From Marinimicrobium sp038419845 (GTDB lineage Bacteria; Pseudomonadota; Gammaproteobacteria; Pseudomonadales; Cellvibrionaceae), in contig NZ_JBCAQT010000018.1 in the NCBI RefSeq assembly GCF_038419845.1, positions 1 to 64,000 of the forward strand: a stretch of 64,000 nt of DNA. Direction: 5' to 3'. This document shows, piece by piece, positions 9,179 through 17,065 of the stretch. Position 1 is the first letter of the stretch. Every line of letters begins with the position of its first letter. A program made the position numbers and the translations under genes. The notes beneath the pieces were generated by a model that was given only the letters and a program-made list of their open reading frames with translations, had not been told where the DNA came from and did not search any database.

Positions 9179-10197
9179 GTCCGGCATCGATGAACCCAAC
9201 CGCTCTGCGCCTGGCCTATACGTCGGGCGAGCCGGCCGGTATCGGGCCCGACCTGGCGGTGCTGCTGGCCCAGCGCGAGAACGCCGATGAGATTGTCGCG
9301 GTGGCCGATCCCGAGCTGCTGCAGGCCCGGGCGCGGGCGCTCGGTCTGCCCCTGACGCTGCGCGAGCTGGATGTGAAGCAACCGCCCCGGGCAATGGCGG
9401 CGGGAGAGCTGGTGGTGGCGCCGATCCCCTGTCGCAGCGCGGTCTCCCCCGGCCAGCTCGACCCCGCCAATAGCGCCTATGTGCTGCAGACGCTGGACTT
9501 TGCCATTGCCGGCTGCCAGGCCGGGTCCTTCGACGCCCTGATTACCGGACCGGTGCACAAAGGCGTGATCAACGAGTCGGGCATCGCCTTCAGTGGCCAC
9601 ACTGAGTACCTGGCCGACAAGACCGGCACGCCCCGGGTGGTGATGATGCTGGCGACCGAAGGGCTCCGGGTGGCCCTGGCGACCACCCATCTGCCGTTGC
9701 GGGACGTGGCCGACGCGCTGGACGAGACCCTGCTGACCGAGGTGCTGGATATTCTGCACGCGGATCTGCAGCGCGATTTTGGCATCGAGGCGCCCCGTAT
9801 TCTGGTGTGTGGCCTGAATCCCCACGCGGGCGAAGGCGGCCATCTGGGCCGTGAAGAAATTGACCTGATTGAACCGGTACTCGAGCGCCAGCGCGCCCGG
9901 GGCCAGAACCTGGTGGGGCCGCTACCGGCCGACACCCTGTTTACCCCCAAGCACCTCGAGCGGGCCGACGCGGTCCTGGCCATGTACCACGACCAGGGGT
10001 TGCCGGTACTGAAATATCGCGGTTTCGGTCAGGCGGTGAACATCACCCTCGGGCTGCCCATTATCCGGACTTCCGTGGATCACGGCACGGCCCTGGATCT
10101 GGCGGGCACCGGAGACATTGACAGCGGCAGCCTCACCACGGCCCTGGATTATGCCCGCGCCATGGCCGGTGCGCGCCGACAGGGAGACCCGGTATGA
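9175..10197 (+). CDS. pdxA: 4-hydroxythreonine-4-phosphate dehydrogenase PdxA
   Basis: A 340-residue NAD-dependent dehydrogenase of pyridoxal phosphate synthesis, which oxidises 4-phosphohydroxy-L-threonine. Family motifs are TSGEPAGIGPDL at the N-terminus, ITGPVHKGVIN, the metal-site segment FSGHTEYLAD, CGLNPHAGEGGHLG, and YHDQGLPVLKYRGFG with SVDHGTALDLAGTG near the end. The GTG start at 9175 forms a GTGA overlap with the surA stop, which indicates translational coupling. An in-frame ATG at 9190 (MNPTALRL) is an alternative start. Position between surA and rsmA is the standard gammaproteobacterial order. Confidence 0.95.
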   Translation: MSPASMNPTALRLAYTSGEPAGIGPDLAVLLAQRENADEIVAVADPELLQARARALGLPLTLRELDVKQPPRAMAAGELVVAPIPCRSAVSPGQLDPANSAYVLQTLDFAIAGCQAGSFDALITGPVHKGVINESGIAFSGHTEYLADKTGTPRVVMMLATEGLRVALATTHLPLRDVADALDETLLTEVLDILHADLQRDFGIEAPRILVCGLNPHAGEGGHLGREEIDLIEPVLERQRARGQNLVGPLPADTLFTPKHLERADAVLAMYHDQGLPVLKYRGFGQAVNITLGLPIIRTSVDHGTALDLAGTGDIDSGSLTTALDYARAMAGARRQGDPV

Positions 10198-11012
10198 GCA
10201 AGATGGGCAATCGAGAGGGGCCCCACCGGGCGCGCAAACGGTTCGGGCAGAATTTTCTGGTGGATGGCAATGTCATCGACCAGATAGCTGCGGCGGTTCA
10301 CCCCCGGCCCGGTGAGCATCTGGTGGAAATCGGGCCGGGCAAGGGCGCACTGACCGCGCGCCTGGCCGATAACGCCGAGTCGCTGAGTGTAATCGAGCTG
10401 GACCGGGATCTGGTGCCCTGGCTCAAGGTGCAGTTCGAGCGCCATCCGGGCTTTCAGTTGTTTCAGGCCGACGCCCTGAAGTTCGATTTCTCCAGCCTGC
10501 TGCGCGCGGAGCAGCCGCTGCGGATCGTGGGCAATCTGCCGTACAACATTTCCACCCCGCTGATCTTTCACCTCTTGACCTTTACCGGCCAGGTGACGGA
10601 TATGCACTTCATGTTGCAGAAAGAAGTGGTGCAGCGAATGGCGGCCCAGTCCGGCGATAAGGCCTACGGTCGGCTGGGGATCATGGTACAGTACTACTGT
10701 CGGGTCGAGGCCCTGTTTGAGGTGCCGCCCCAGGCGTTCGAACCCGCGCCCAAGATTGATTCGGCCGTGGTGCGGCTTACCCCTTACGCTGAGCCGCCCC
10801 TGAAGGCCAACAACATTCAGACACTGGAGCGTCTGGTGAACGTGGCTTTCCAACAACGTCGCAAGACCCTGCGCAATGCCCTCAAGCAACTGGTCGACCC
10901 CGAGCGACTGGATCAACTGCCGGTCGACTCCAGTCTCCGCCCCGAGGCCCTGTCGCTCGCCGATTATGTGGCTCTGGCCAATGCCCTGGACGAGTTGCCT
11001 GAACAGGGTTAA
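10194..11012 (+). CDS. rsmA: 16S rRNA (A1518/A1519) dimethyltransferase RsmA/KsgA
   Basis: A 272-residue SAM-dependent methyltransferase that dimethylates two adjacent adenines in the 3'-terminal helix of 16S rRNA during late 30S assembly. The N-terminus RARKRFGQNFLVD, the SAM-binding EIGPGKGALT and the catalytic motif IV NLPYNISTP (about residue 113) are all present, followed by the C-terminal FQQRRKTLRNAL helix region. ATG 10194 overlaps the pdxA stop as ATGA. Length and motifs are normal. Confidence 0.96.
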   Translation: MSKMGNREGPHRARKRFGQNFLVDGNVIDQIAAAVHPRPGEHLVEIGPGKGALTARLADNAESLSVIELDRDLVPWLKVQFERHPGFQLFQADALKFDFSSLLRAEQPLRIVGNLPYNISTPLIFHLLTFTGQVTDMHFMLQKEVVQRMAAQSGDKAYGRLGIMVQYYCRVEALFEVPPQAFEPAPKIDSAVVRLTPYAEPPLKANNIQTLERLVNVAFQQRRKTLRNALKQLVDPERLDQLPVDSSLRPEALSLADYVALANALDELPEQG

Positions 11013-11063
11013 AGGCCGGGTTGAGTTCTCACTTATCGTTTTATTCTGGAGCGCTTCAGCGTC

Positions 11064-11435
11064 ATGACGCACGATATTCACGTTACCGTTAAGCCCAACT
11101 ACATCGCGCAGCAGTCCCGGCCGGCGGAAGGGCGCTATGTGTATGCCTATACCATCACCATCGCCAACCAGAGCGATGTGGCGGCGCAATTGATCGGCCG
11201 GCACTGGATCATTCGTGACCAGGAGGAGAAAAAGCAGGAGATACGGGGCATCGGCGTGGTGGGCGAGCAGCCTTATCTGGGGCCGGGAAAAAGCTACACT
11301 TACACCAGCGGTGTGATCCTGGAGACCCAGACCGGCATCATGCAGGGCAGCTATCAGATGAAGTCCGATGACGGCAAACTGTTCGATGTCGAAATACCGG
11401 CCTTTGCGCTGGTCCCTCCCCACGCCATTCATTAA
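11064..11435 (+). CDS. apaG: ApaG domain protein
   Basis: A 123-residue protein of the ApaG fold (fibronectin-III-like beta sandwich), cytoplasmic. It starts MTHDIHVTVKPNYI and contains the family hallmarks YTITIANQS, RHWIIRD, GVVGEQPYLGPGKSYTYTSG and GIMQGSYQM. The biochemical role of ApaG is not settled. It sits 51 bp after rsmA and 41 bp before apaH, the usual order, and is probably co-transcribed with them. Confidence 0.95.
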   Translation: MTHDIHVTVKPNYIAQQSRPAEGRYVYAYTITIANQSDVAAQLIGRHWIIRDQEEKKQEIRGIGVVGEQPYLGPGKSYTYTSGVILETQTGIMQGSYQMKSDDGKLFDVEIPAFALVPPHAIH

Positions 11436-11476
11436 ACGATACGTTTTATTACCCAGCGACCGTCTCGGGAGTTTGC

Positions 11477-12289
11477 ATGAGTACCTATGCCATTGGCGAC
11501 ATTCAGGGATGTCTGGAACCGTTGAAGCGGCTGCTCGATCGCGTGAATTTTGATCCGGCCGCCGACCGTTTGTGGATTGCCGGTGACCTGATCAATCGCG
11601 GGCCCAGTTCGCGCGCGACACTGGAGTTTCTCTATCCGATGCGCGACCGCCTGATTTCAGTGCTGGGCAATCACGATCTGCACCTGCTGGCGGTGGCGCG
11701 CGGGCATCGTCAGCCCAACACCAAGGACACCATTGAAGAGATACTGGGGGATGATAACCACCCCGAATGGATCGAGTGGTTGCGCACCCTGCCGCTGCTT
11801 CATCACGATCCGGCACTGGGCTATGTCATGGTGCATGCGGGGATTCCGCCGCAGTGGGATCTTGAACGTGCCAAAGCCCACGCCCGGGAGGTGGAGGCGG
11901 TACTGCAGAGCAACCAGCTGGACGATTTTCTCGCCCATATGTACGGTAACGAACCGAGCGTCTGGAAGAATAAATTGTATGGTGTCGAGCGCCAGCGCGT
12001 GATCACCAATTATTTTACCCGTATGCGCTTCTGTACGCCCGAGGGCGAGCTGGACCTGCAGAGCAAAGGGGATGCGACGACACCGCCCCCGGGTTTTGCC
12101 CCCTGGTTTGCTCACCGTAAGCACAAATGCCGCGAGCACAAAATCATTTTTGGTCACTGGGCGGCACTTGCGGGCGAGGCCACAGCAGGCAATGTCTATG
12201 CGTTGGATACCGGCTGTGTGTGGGGCGGAACGCTGACCGCCCTGCGGCTGGAAGATGAGCAGCGCTTTGAGTGCGATTGCTCTGTCTGA
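11477..12289 (+). CDS. apaH: Symmetrical diadenosine tetraphosphatase ApaH
   Basis: A 270-residue metallophosphatase that splits Ap4A and related dinucleotides, including Np4 caps on RNA, to ADP. The PPP-type metal motifs are intact: GDIQG at residues 7-11, GDLINRGP around 37-44 and GNHD near 67, followed by HAGIPPQWDL and GHWAALAGE. A CGGGAG ribosome binding site precedes the ATG. It is the last gene of the lptD-to-apaH run. No clear terminator follows in the 156 bp before the next gene. Confidence 0.95.
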   Translation: MSTYAIGDIQGCLEPLKRLLDRVNFDPAADRLWIAGDLINRGPSSRATLEFLYPMRDRLISVLGNHDLHLLAVARGHRQPNTKDTIEEILGDDNHPEWIEWLRTLPLLHHDPALGYVMVHAGIPPQWDLERAKAHAREVEAVLQSNQLDDFLAHMYGNEPSVWKNKLYGVERQRVITNYFTRMRFCTPEGELDLQSKGDATTPPPGFAPWFAHRKHKCREHKIIFGHWAALAGEATAGNVYALDTGCVWGGTLTALRLEDEQRFECDCSV

Positions 12290-12445
12290 AAGTCTCCACA
12301 GAATCACGGCAGAAGACTGAAACTGTGAACTGTGCACCAAAACAGAACAAGTGCTGTGTAATGCCGCCGGGTTTTCATTAGAATACCGCCGCCCCGTCAC
12401 AAGACGAGGTGTAACCTGGAACACGATGTATTTAAAGGAGCACAC

Positions 12446-13147
12446 ATGAAAATCAAATCCCTGGCACTCGCAACGGCGATGGTCTTTTCTTCTGGCCTGG
12501 CACTGGCCGATAGCTACCAGGCAGAAATTGGCGCGGACTACACCGATGTAGACGGTGGCGACGGCGCCTTTGGCATACACGGTGAATTCCACTTCAATCC
12601 GGTGCAGACCCGCAATCACCCTCTGGCCGAAGCGGCCTTTCTGGAGCAGTCCTCCAACGTTTACGCCGCGGCAGACAATGACTTTGATGTTCTGACCGTG
12701 GGTGGCGAGCTGTACGTGCCCGACACCATGTTTTACGCCGGTGCCCGCGTCGCTCGCACCGACTTCAACGGTTCGGATGACACCACTCTGTACGCCACCC
12801 TCGGCCTGACGCCGGTGGATGGTCTGCTGGTCACCACCGAATTCAATGACGACGGCTACGATGCCAACGTTCAGGCCAAGTATGTCACGGCTCTGGGTGG
12901 CGGTAACTACGTCAACCTGGAAGGTGAGTACCGTGACAGCGACTTCGACGATTACCTGTCTCTGGGCGCCGACTTTTACTTCACCCGGACCCTGAGCGTG
13001 GGCGCCGCCTTCGCCGACCGGTTTGGTACTGACGAGTTTACCCTGCGTGCCCGCAACTTCTTCACCGACGAAGTCAGCGGCCAAGTGGCGTTTACCGACA
13101 GCGATGGCAACAATCGCATCATGATTGGTGGTGCCATCCGCTTCTAA
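12446..13147 (+). CDS. YfaZ-like outer-membrane beta-barrel protein
   Basis: A 233-residue exported protein with a clear signal peptide (cleavage after ALA at about residue 21) and alternating hydrophobic/polar strands to a terminal phenylalanine (GGAIRF), as expected for a small outer-membrane barrel. The start SYQAEIGADYTDVD and its length fit the YfaZ family of putative porins. An AAGGAG site at 12436-12441 precedes the ATG, and a strong terminator follows at 13199. It is a single-gene transcription unit. Substrate and function are unknown. Confidence 0.8.
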   Translation: MKIKSLALATAMVFSSGLALADSYQAEIGADYTDVDGGDGAFGIHGEFHFNPVQTRNHPLAEAAFLEQSSNVYAAADNDFDVLTVGGELYVPDTMFYAGARVARTDFNGSDDTTLYATLGLTPVDGLLVTTEFNDDGYDANVQAKYVTALGGGNYVNLEGEYRDSDFDDYLSLGADFYFTRTLSVGAAFADRFGTDEFTLRARNFFTDEVSGQVAFTDSDGNNRIMIGGAIRF

Positions 13148-13198
13148 GCGTTGGTGCTGCGGATCGCCTACTGTTCTACGGGGCAGAAAGCGCCTGAT

Positions 13199-13231
13199 AA
13201 AAAACCCGGCGGATTTCCGCCGGGTTTTTTT
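13199..13231 (+). terminator. Rho-independent terminator after the YfaZ-like gene
   Basis: An 8-bp GC-rich stem (cccggcgg/ccgccggg) with a 4-base loop is followed by seven T residues. An A-run on the other side makes it potentially bidirectional. Confidence 0.9.
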
Positions 13232-13290
13232 GTGCTTGCGTCCCCGGGAGTCGCCCTGTAGATTTCAGGCGGTAACCGAGGTGGGGCTGC

Positions 13291-14133
13291 ATGGATATTG
13301 AACTGCTGAAAACATTTATCGAGGTCACCCAGACCCGGCATTTCGGCCGGGCGGCCCACAGGCTGTTTCTGACACCGGCCGCCGTCAGCGCCCGCATCCG
13401 CCAGCTGGAGCAGACGCTCGGCACCCCGCTGTTCTATCGTGCCCGCGGCAACATCCAGATGACCGGCGAGGGGCAGCGCCTGTTGCCGCACGCCCAGCGG
13501 ATGCTCGACGCCTGGGCCGAGGCGCGCCGGGATCTGGCCGGGGAGACGGAGGTCAGTCGTCACTTGAGTCTGGGCGCCACACCGGGGCTGTGGCATTTCG
13601 CTTTGGGAGAGGTGTCCAGTCGTCTGCACCGGGCATTGCCGGATCTGGTTCTGGGCGCCGAGGCCTACCCGCAGGAGGAGCTGCTCGAGCGCTTGCGGGC
13701 CGAGCAGCTGGACCTGGTGGTGTTATACGACCGGCCCGGCGACGCCGACCTGAAAGCCCGGGCCATCGGCCAGCTCGATCTGGCTCTGCTGGCCAGCGAG
13801 CCTGGCCTGGAGCTGAAAACCGCATTGGCGGGCGATTACATCTATGTGGACTGGGGCGCGGCCTTCGCCCTGTTCCATGCCCGCCATTGCGGCGATGTTC
13901 AGACCCGCCTGCGCACCAACCAGGCCAGTGTGGCGCTGGATCGGCTCAGGCAGGTCCAGGGCAGCGCCTATCTGCCGCAGGCGCTGGCCGGCTCCGGTTT
14001 ATTATATCCGGTGGCCGATGCCCCCGAGTTTCACCGCCCGCTCTACGCCGCCTTCCGGGCCGAACAGGAGTTCAACCCGGTGCTGGGGCAGGTGCTGGAC
14101 GTCCTGGCTGAAAGCGCGCCCGAGAGCGCTTAG
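13291..14133 (+). CDS. LysR-family transcriptional regulator, HdfR-like
   Basis: A 280-residue LysR regulator. The N-terminal winged helix-turn-helix (residues 1-60) starts MDIELLKTFIEVTQTRHFGRAAHRL in spirit and closely resembles HdfR, the flagellar-operon repressor of enterobacteria. The remainder is a periplasmic-binding-fold effector domain, but with a shortened second half. No flhDC or flagellar genes lie in the window, so its targets here are unknown. It converges with the small PA3496-like gene, with 15 bp between the two stop codons. Confidence 0.85.
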   Translation: MDIELLKTFIEVTQTRHFGRAAHRLFLTPAAVSARIRQLEQTLGTPLFYRARGNIQMTGEGQRLLPHAQRMLDAWAEARRDLAGETEVSRHLSLGATPGLWHFALGEVSSRLHRALPDLVLGAEAYPQEELLERLRAEQLDLVVLYDRPGDADLKARAIGQLDLALLASEPGLELKTALAGDYIYVDWGAAFALFHARHCGDVQTRLRTNQASVALDRLRQVQGSAYLPQALAGSGLLYPVADAPEFHRPLYAAFRAEQEFNPVLGQVLDVLAESAPESA

Positions 14134-14148
14134 CCGATTTCGGGGGGG

Positions 14149-14361
14149 CTAGTAATCCAGCTCCCAGAGGTCGTCACAACCGAGCTCTTCTTTCAGACGC
14201 CGGCGTTCGAGTCGGTCCTCGATGCGGCGGCGCATGTTCAGAATCTGCTGATTGGCCTCCTTGCCCGAGAGCTTGGGGGAATCCTCGTCATTATCGGCTT
14301 CCACCGGCATGTCCGGCAGGTAATCGATATCGTTGTCAGAGTGATCTATATCTACAGCCAT
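14149..14361 (-). CDS. Small acidic protein, PA3496-like family
   Basis: A 70-residue acidic protein. Its N-terminal half is rich in Asp (AVDIDHSDNDIDYLPD) and its C-terminal half is a charged helix, NMRRRIEDRLERRRLKEELG, ending DDLWELDY. This arrangement resembles the PA3496 family of small pseudomonad proteins proposed to affect envelope integrity. I chose the ATG at 14361 because a GGAG lies six bases upstream on this strand. The ATG at 14367 would directly abut that site, and the more distal start at 14409 has no site. Function unknown. Confidence 0.65.
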   Translation of the reverse strand: MAVDIDHSDNDIDYLPDMPVEADNDEDSPKLSGKEANQQILNMRRRIEDRLERRRLKEELGCDDLWELDY

Positions 14362-14541
14362 GGACATCTCCGGCGTAAGAAATGACAATGCAATCACCGA
14401 GTGCGGCACCGAAAATGGGGTCGGCGGCTCAATGAAGGTTCATTGAGCGCTATTTATCACAGTCGACCCGGACCGCAAAGCAAAAAATATTTGTTGTGGG
14501 CAACAAATTTACTATCTCATCTCTCAGACTGGGGGAATCGC

Positions 14542-15018
14542 GTGGAAACAGAAGAGAAACAGGTGATCGGCTGGCGGGAATGGGTGCGTCTGCCCGCCCT
14601 GGGACAGGCCATGATCAAGGCCAAAATCGACACCGGCGCGCGCACCAGTGCGCTTCATGCCTACTATGTCGAGCCCTTTGAGCTGGAGGGTCGGCCCTGG
14701 GTCCGCTTTGGCCTGCACCCGCGCCAGAAAGACACGGAAATCCAGATCGAGTGTGAAGCCCCGGTCATCGATCAGCGCCGGGTGACCGACTCCGGCGGCC
14801 ACGCCGAAATGCGCTATGTGATTGCAACCACGCTGGTGCTGGGCAATACTGCCTTTGAGGCGGAAGTGACCCTGACCGACCGCGAGAACATGCTGTTTCG
14901 CATGCTGCTCGGTCGGGGCGCACTCAAACCCCGGTTTCTGGTTGATAGCGATGCCTCCTTTGTCCTGGGCGGCGACAAGTTTCAACCACCTCTTGCGAAC
15001 AGTCAGGAAGCTCTATGA
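14542..15018 (+). CDS. Retropepsin-like / ATP-dependent zinc protease family protein (RimB-like)
   Basis: A 158-residue protein of the family annotated as ATP-dependent zinc protease, which accompanies rimK. The aspartic-protease-like motif IDTGARTSALHA is at residues 29-40, and LLGRGALKPRFLVD lies near the end. I set the start at GTG 14542, preceded by a GGGGGAA ribosome binding site; the longer frame from 14401 has a non-conserved 47-residue extension. Its stop overlaps the rimK ATG. In Pseudomonas a comparable gene (rimB) lies in the rimK operon, suggesting a role in controlling or reversing RimK-type glutamate tailing. That role is inferred. Confidence 0.8.
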   Translation: METEEKQVIGWREWVRLPALGQAMIKAKIDTGARTSALHAYYVEPFELEGRPWVRFGLHPRQKDTEIQIECEAPVIDQRRVTDSGGHAEMRYVIATTLVLGNTAFEAEVTLTDRENMLFRMLLGRGALKPRFLVDSDASFVLGGDKFQPPLANSQEAL

Positions 15019-15920
15019 AAATTGCCATACTCTCGCGCAACAAGCGCCTCTATTCCACCCGCCGTCTGGTAGCCGCTGCGCAGGAACGCGGCCACGAAGT
15101 GCGGGTGCTGGACGTGTTGAAATGTTTTATGGATATCACCCCCTCCAATCCCAGCATCTGGTACATGGGGGAGAAACTCGAAGATTTTGACGCGGTGATT
15201 CCGCGCATTGGTGCCTCGGTCACTCACTACGGCCTGGCGGTGATCCGCCAGTTCGAGATGATGGGCGTTTACTGTCTGACCGAGTCGGTGGCGCTGGGCC
15301 GCTCGCGCGACAAGTTGCGGGCCTTGCAGCTGTTTTCCCGCAAGGGCCTGGGGCTGCCCCGCACCAGTTTTGCCTACCATGTTCACAATACCAAGGACCT
15401 GATCAAACTGGTCGGCGGCCCGCCGCTCGTGGTCAAGTTGTGCGAAGGCACCCAGGGCCGGGGTGTGGTCCTGGCCGAGACCGCCAAGGCGGCAGAGAGT
15501 GTGATTGAAGCCTTCCGCGAATTGCGTGCCGAGTTTCTGGTGCAGGAGTTCATCAAGGAAGCGGGCGGCAGTGACATCCGTGCGTTTGTCATTGGCACCA
15601 AAGTTGTGGCGGCGATGCAGCGCACCGCCATGGACGGCGAGTTCCGCTCCAACCTGCACCGCGGCGGCAGCGCCCAGTTGGTCAAGCTGACCCCGGCGGA
15701 GCGTCGCACGGCGGTCAAGGCCGCCCATACCATGGGGTTGCATGTGGCGGGCGTGGACATTCTGCGCTCCAGTCGTGGACCGTTGCTGATGGAAGTGAAC
15801 TCTTCGCCTGGCCTGGAAGGCATCGAGGGTGCCACTTCGAAAGACGTGGCCGGCTCGATCATCCAGTTTATCGAAGAGAACGCCAAACCCCACAAAACCC
15901 GCACCCGAGGCAAGGGATAG
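15015..15920 (+). CDS. rimK: ATP-grasp glutamate ligase RimK
   Basis: A 301-residue ATP-grasp ligase that adds glutamates to the C-terminus of ribosomal protein S6 in E. coli and affects proteome control in Pseudomonas. It has the N-terminal RimK domain (MKIAILSRNKRLYSTRRL), the ATP-grasp segments VVKLCEGTQGRGV and QEFIKEAGGSDIRAFVIG, and the metal-binding LLMEVNSSPGLEGIE near residue 258. Its ATG overlaps the stop of the protease-like gene (ATGA), and the desuccinylase-family gene follows after three bases, so the three genes form one operon. Confidence 0.95.
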   Translation: MKIAILSRNKRLYSTRRLVAAAQERGHEVRVLDVLKCFMDITPSNPSIWYMGEKLEDFDAVIPRIGASVTHYGLAVIRQFEMMGVYCLTESVALGRSRDKLRALQLFSRKGLGLPRTSFAYHVHNTKDLIKLVGGPPLVVKLCEGTQGRGVVLAETAKAAESVIEAFRELRAEFLVQEFIKEAGGSDIRAFVIGTKVVAAMQRTAMDGEFRSNLHRGGSAQLVKLTPAERRTAVKAAHTMGLHVAGVDILRSSRGPLLMEVNSSPGLEGIEGATSKDVAGSIIQFIEENAKPHKTRTRGKG

Positions 15921-15923
15921 TCC

Positions 15924-17030
15924 ATGGCGGAAGATCAGCCGACACAGACGGCGGAAAGGAAGCGGCGGGAAAAGAACCGGACGCTGGAAATCGGGGGCGT
16001 CAAGGTGGCTCCGGGCGAGAGCACCTCGGTGGATATTCCCCTGGCCGCCATGTACACACACTCCAATGTCGAGATGACCGTGCATGTGATCAACGGCCGC
16101 CGCCCGGGCCCCTGTCTGTTTGTCTGCGCCGCGATCCACGGGGACGAACTCAACGGTGTCGATGTCATCCGCCGGCTGCTCAGTTACAAGCAGTTGAATC
16201 AGCTGCGGGGCACATTGATCGCCATCCCCGTGGTCAATGTTCACGGCTTTCTCAGCCAGTCCCGCTACCTGCCCGATGGGCGCGACCTGAATCGCAGTTT
16301 TCCCGGCAGTGAGCGCGGCTCGCTCGCCGGCCGGGTCGCCAGTACCTTTGTGCGGGATATTCTGAAAAACTGCACCCATGGCGTTGATCTGCACACCGGT
16401 GCCCGCCACCGCAGCAACCTGCCGCAGATCCGCGCGGATCTGAGTCAGGAGGAAACGCGCAATCTGGCCATGCAGTTCGGCGTCCCTGTGGTGCTGGATG
16501 CCAAGCTGCGCGACGGCTCCCTGCGCGAGGCGGCCTCCGACATGGGCATTCCTCTGCTGTTGTACGAGGCCGGGGAAGCGCTGCGCTTTGATGAGCTGTG
16601 CATTCGCGCCGGGGCTCGTGGGATTATCAATGTGATGCGGGAGCTGAAGATGCTGCCGGCACGCAAGCGCCCGACGAAAATTCCCGAGGCGGTGGTGGCC
16701 GATGACAGCCGCTGGGTGCGTGCGCCACTGAGCGGGGTGATGCGCTCGCGGGTCCAGTTGGGGGCGCGCGTCAAAAAGGGTGCAATCCTGGGGTATATTG
16801 CCGACCCGTTGGGGCTGAACGAGTCACCGGTCAAAGCGCCGGATGAAGCGATCGTAATCGGCATGACCAACCTGCCTCTGGTGCACGAGGGCGAGGCGCT
16901 CTATCACCTGGCCAGCTTCAAGCGCCAGACCAGTCAGGTGGCCAGTGAGGTTCAGGGCTTTCACGAGCACTTCAACACCCAGGAAGAAGAGCCGTTTTTT
17001 ATCGGGCAGGATGATTCGCTGGAGAATTGA
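15924..17030 (+). CDS. Succinylglutamate desuccinylase/aspartoacylase family zinc hydrolase
   Basis: A 368-residue M14-like zinc carboxypeptidase-fold protein. Candidate zinc ligands are H72 and E75 in AAIHGDELNG and H157 in GVDLHTGA. PDGRDLNRSFPG in between is typical of the AstE/AspA group. The C-terminal quarter (from VRAPLSGVMRS) is a small beta-barrel of the kind seen in this subfamily. No other arginine-catabolism (ast) genes are near. Being the third gene of the rimK operon, it may process glutamylated or other amino-acid conjugates, but this is inferred from context only. Confidence 0.87.
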   Translation: MAEDQPTQTAERKRREKNRTLEIGGVKVAPGESTSVDIPLAAMYTHSNVEMTVHVINGRRPGPCLFVCAAIHGDELNGVDVIRRLLSYKQLNQLRGTLIAIPVVNVHGFLSQSRYLPDGRDLNRSFPGSERGSLAGRVASTFVRDILKNCTHGVDLHTGARHRSNLPQIRADLSQEETRNLAMQFGVPVVLDAKLRDGSLREAASDMGIPLLLYEAGEALRFDELCIRAGARGIINVMRELKMLPARKRPTKIPEAVVADDSRWVRAPLSGVMRSRVQLGARVKKGAILGYIADPLGLNESPVKAPDEAIVIGMTNLPLVHEGEALYHLASFKRQTSQVASEVQGFHEHFNTQEEEPFFIGQDDSLEN

Positions 17031-17065
17031 GCCGAAGCGATCTGAGAGGCCTCAGAATGCTGGCT

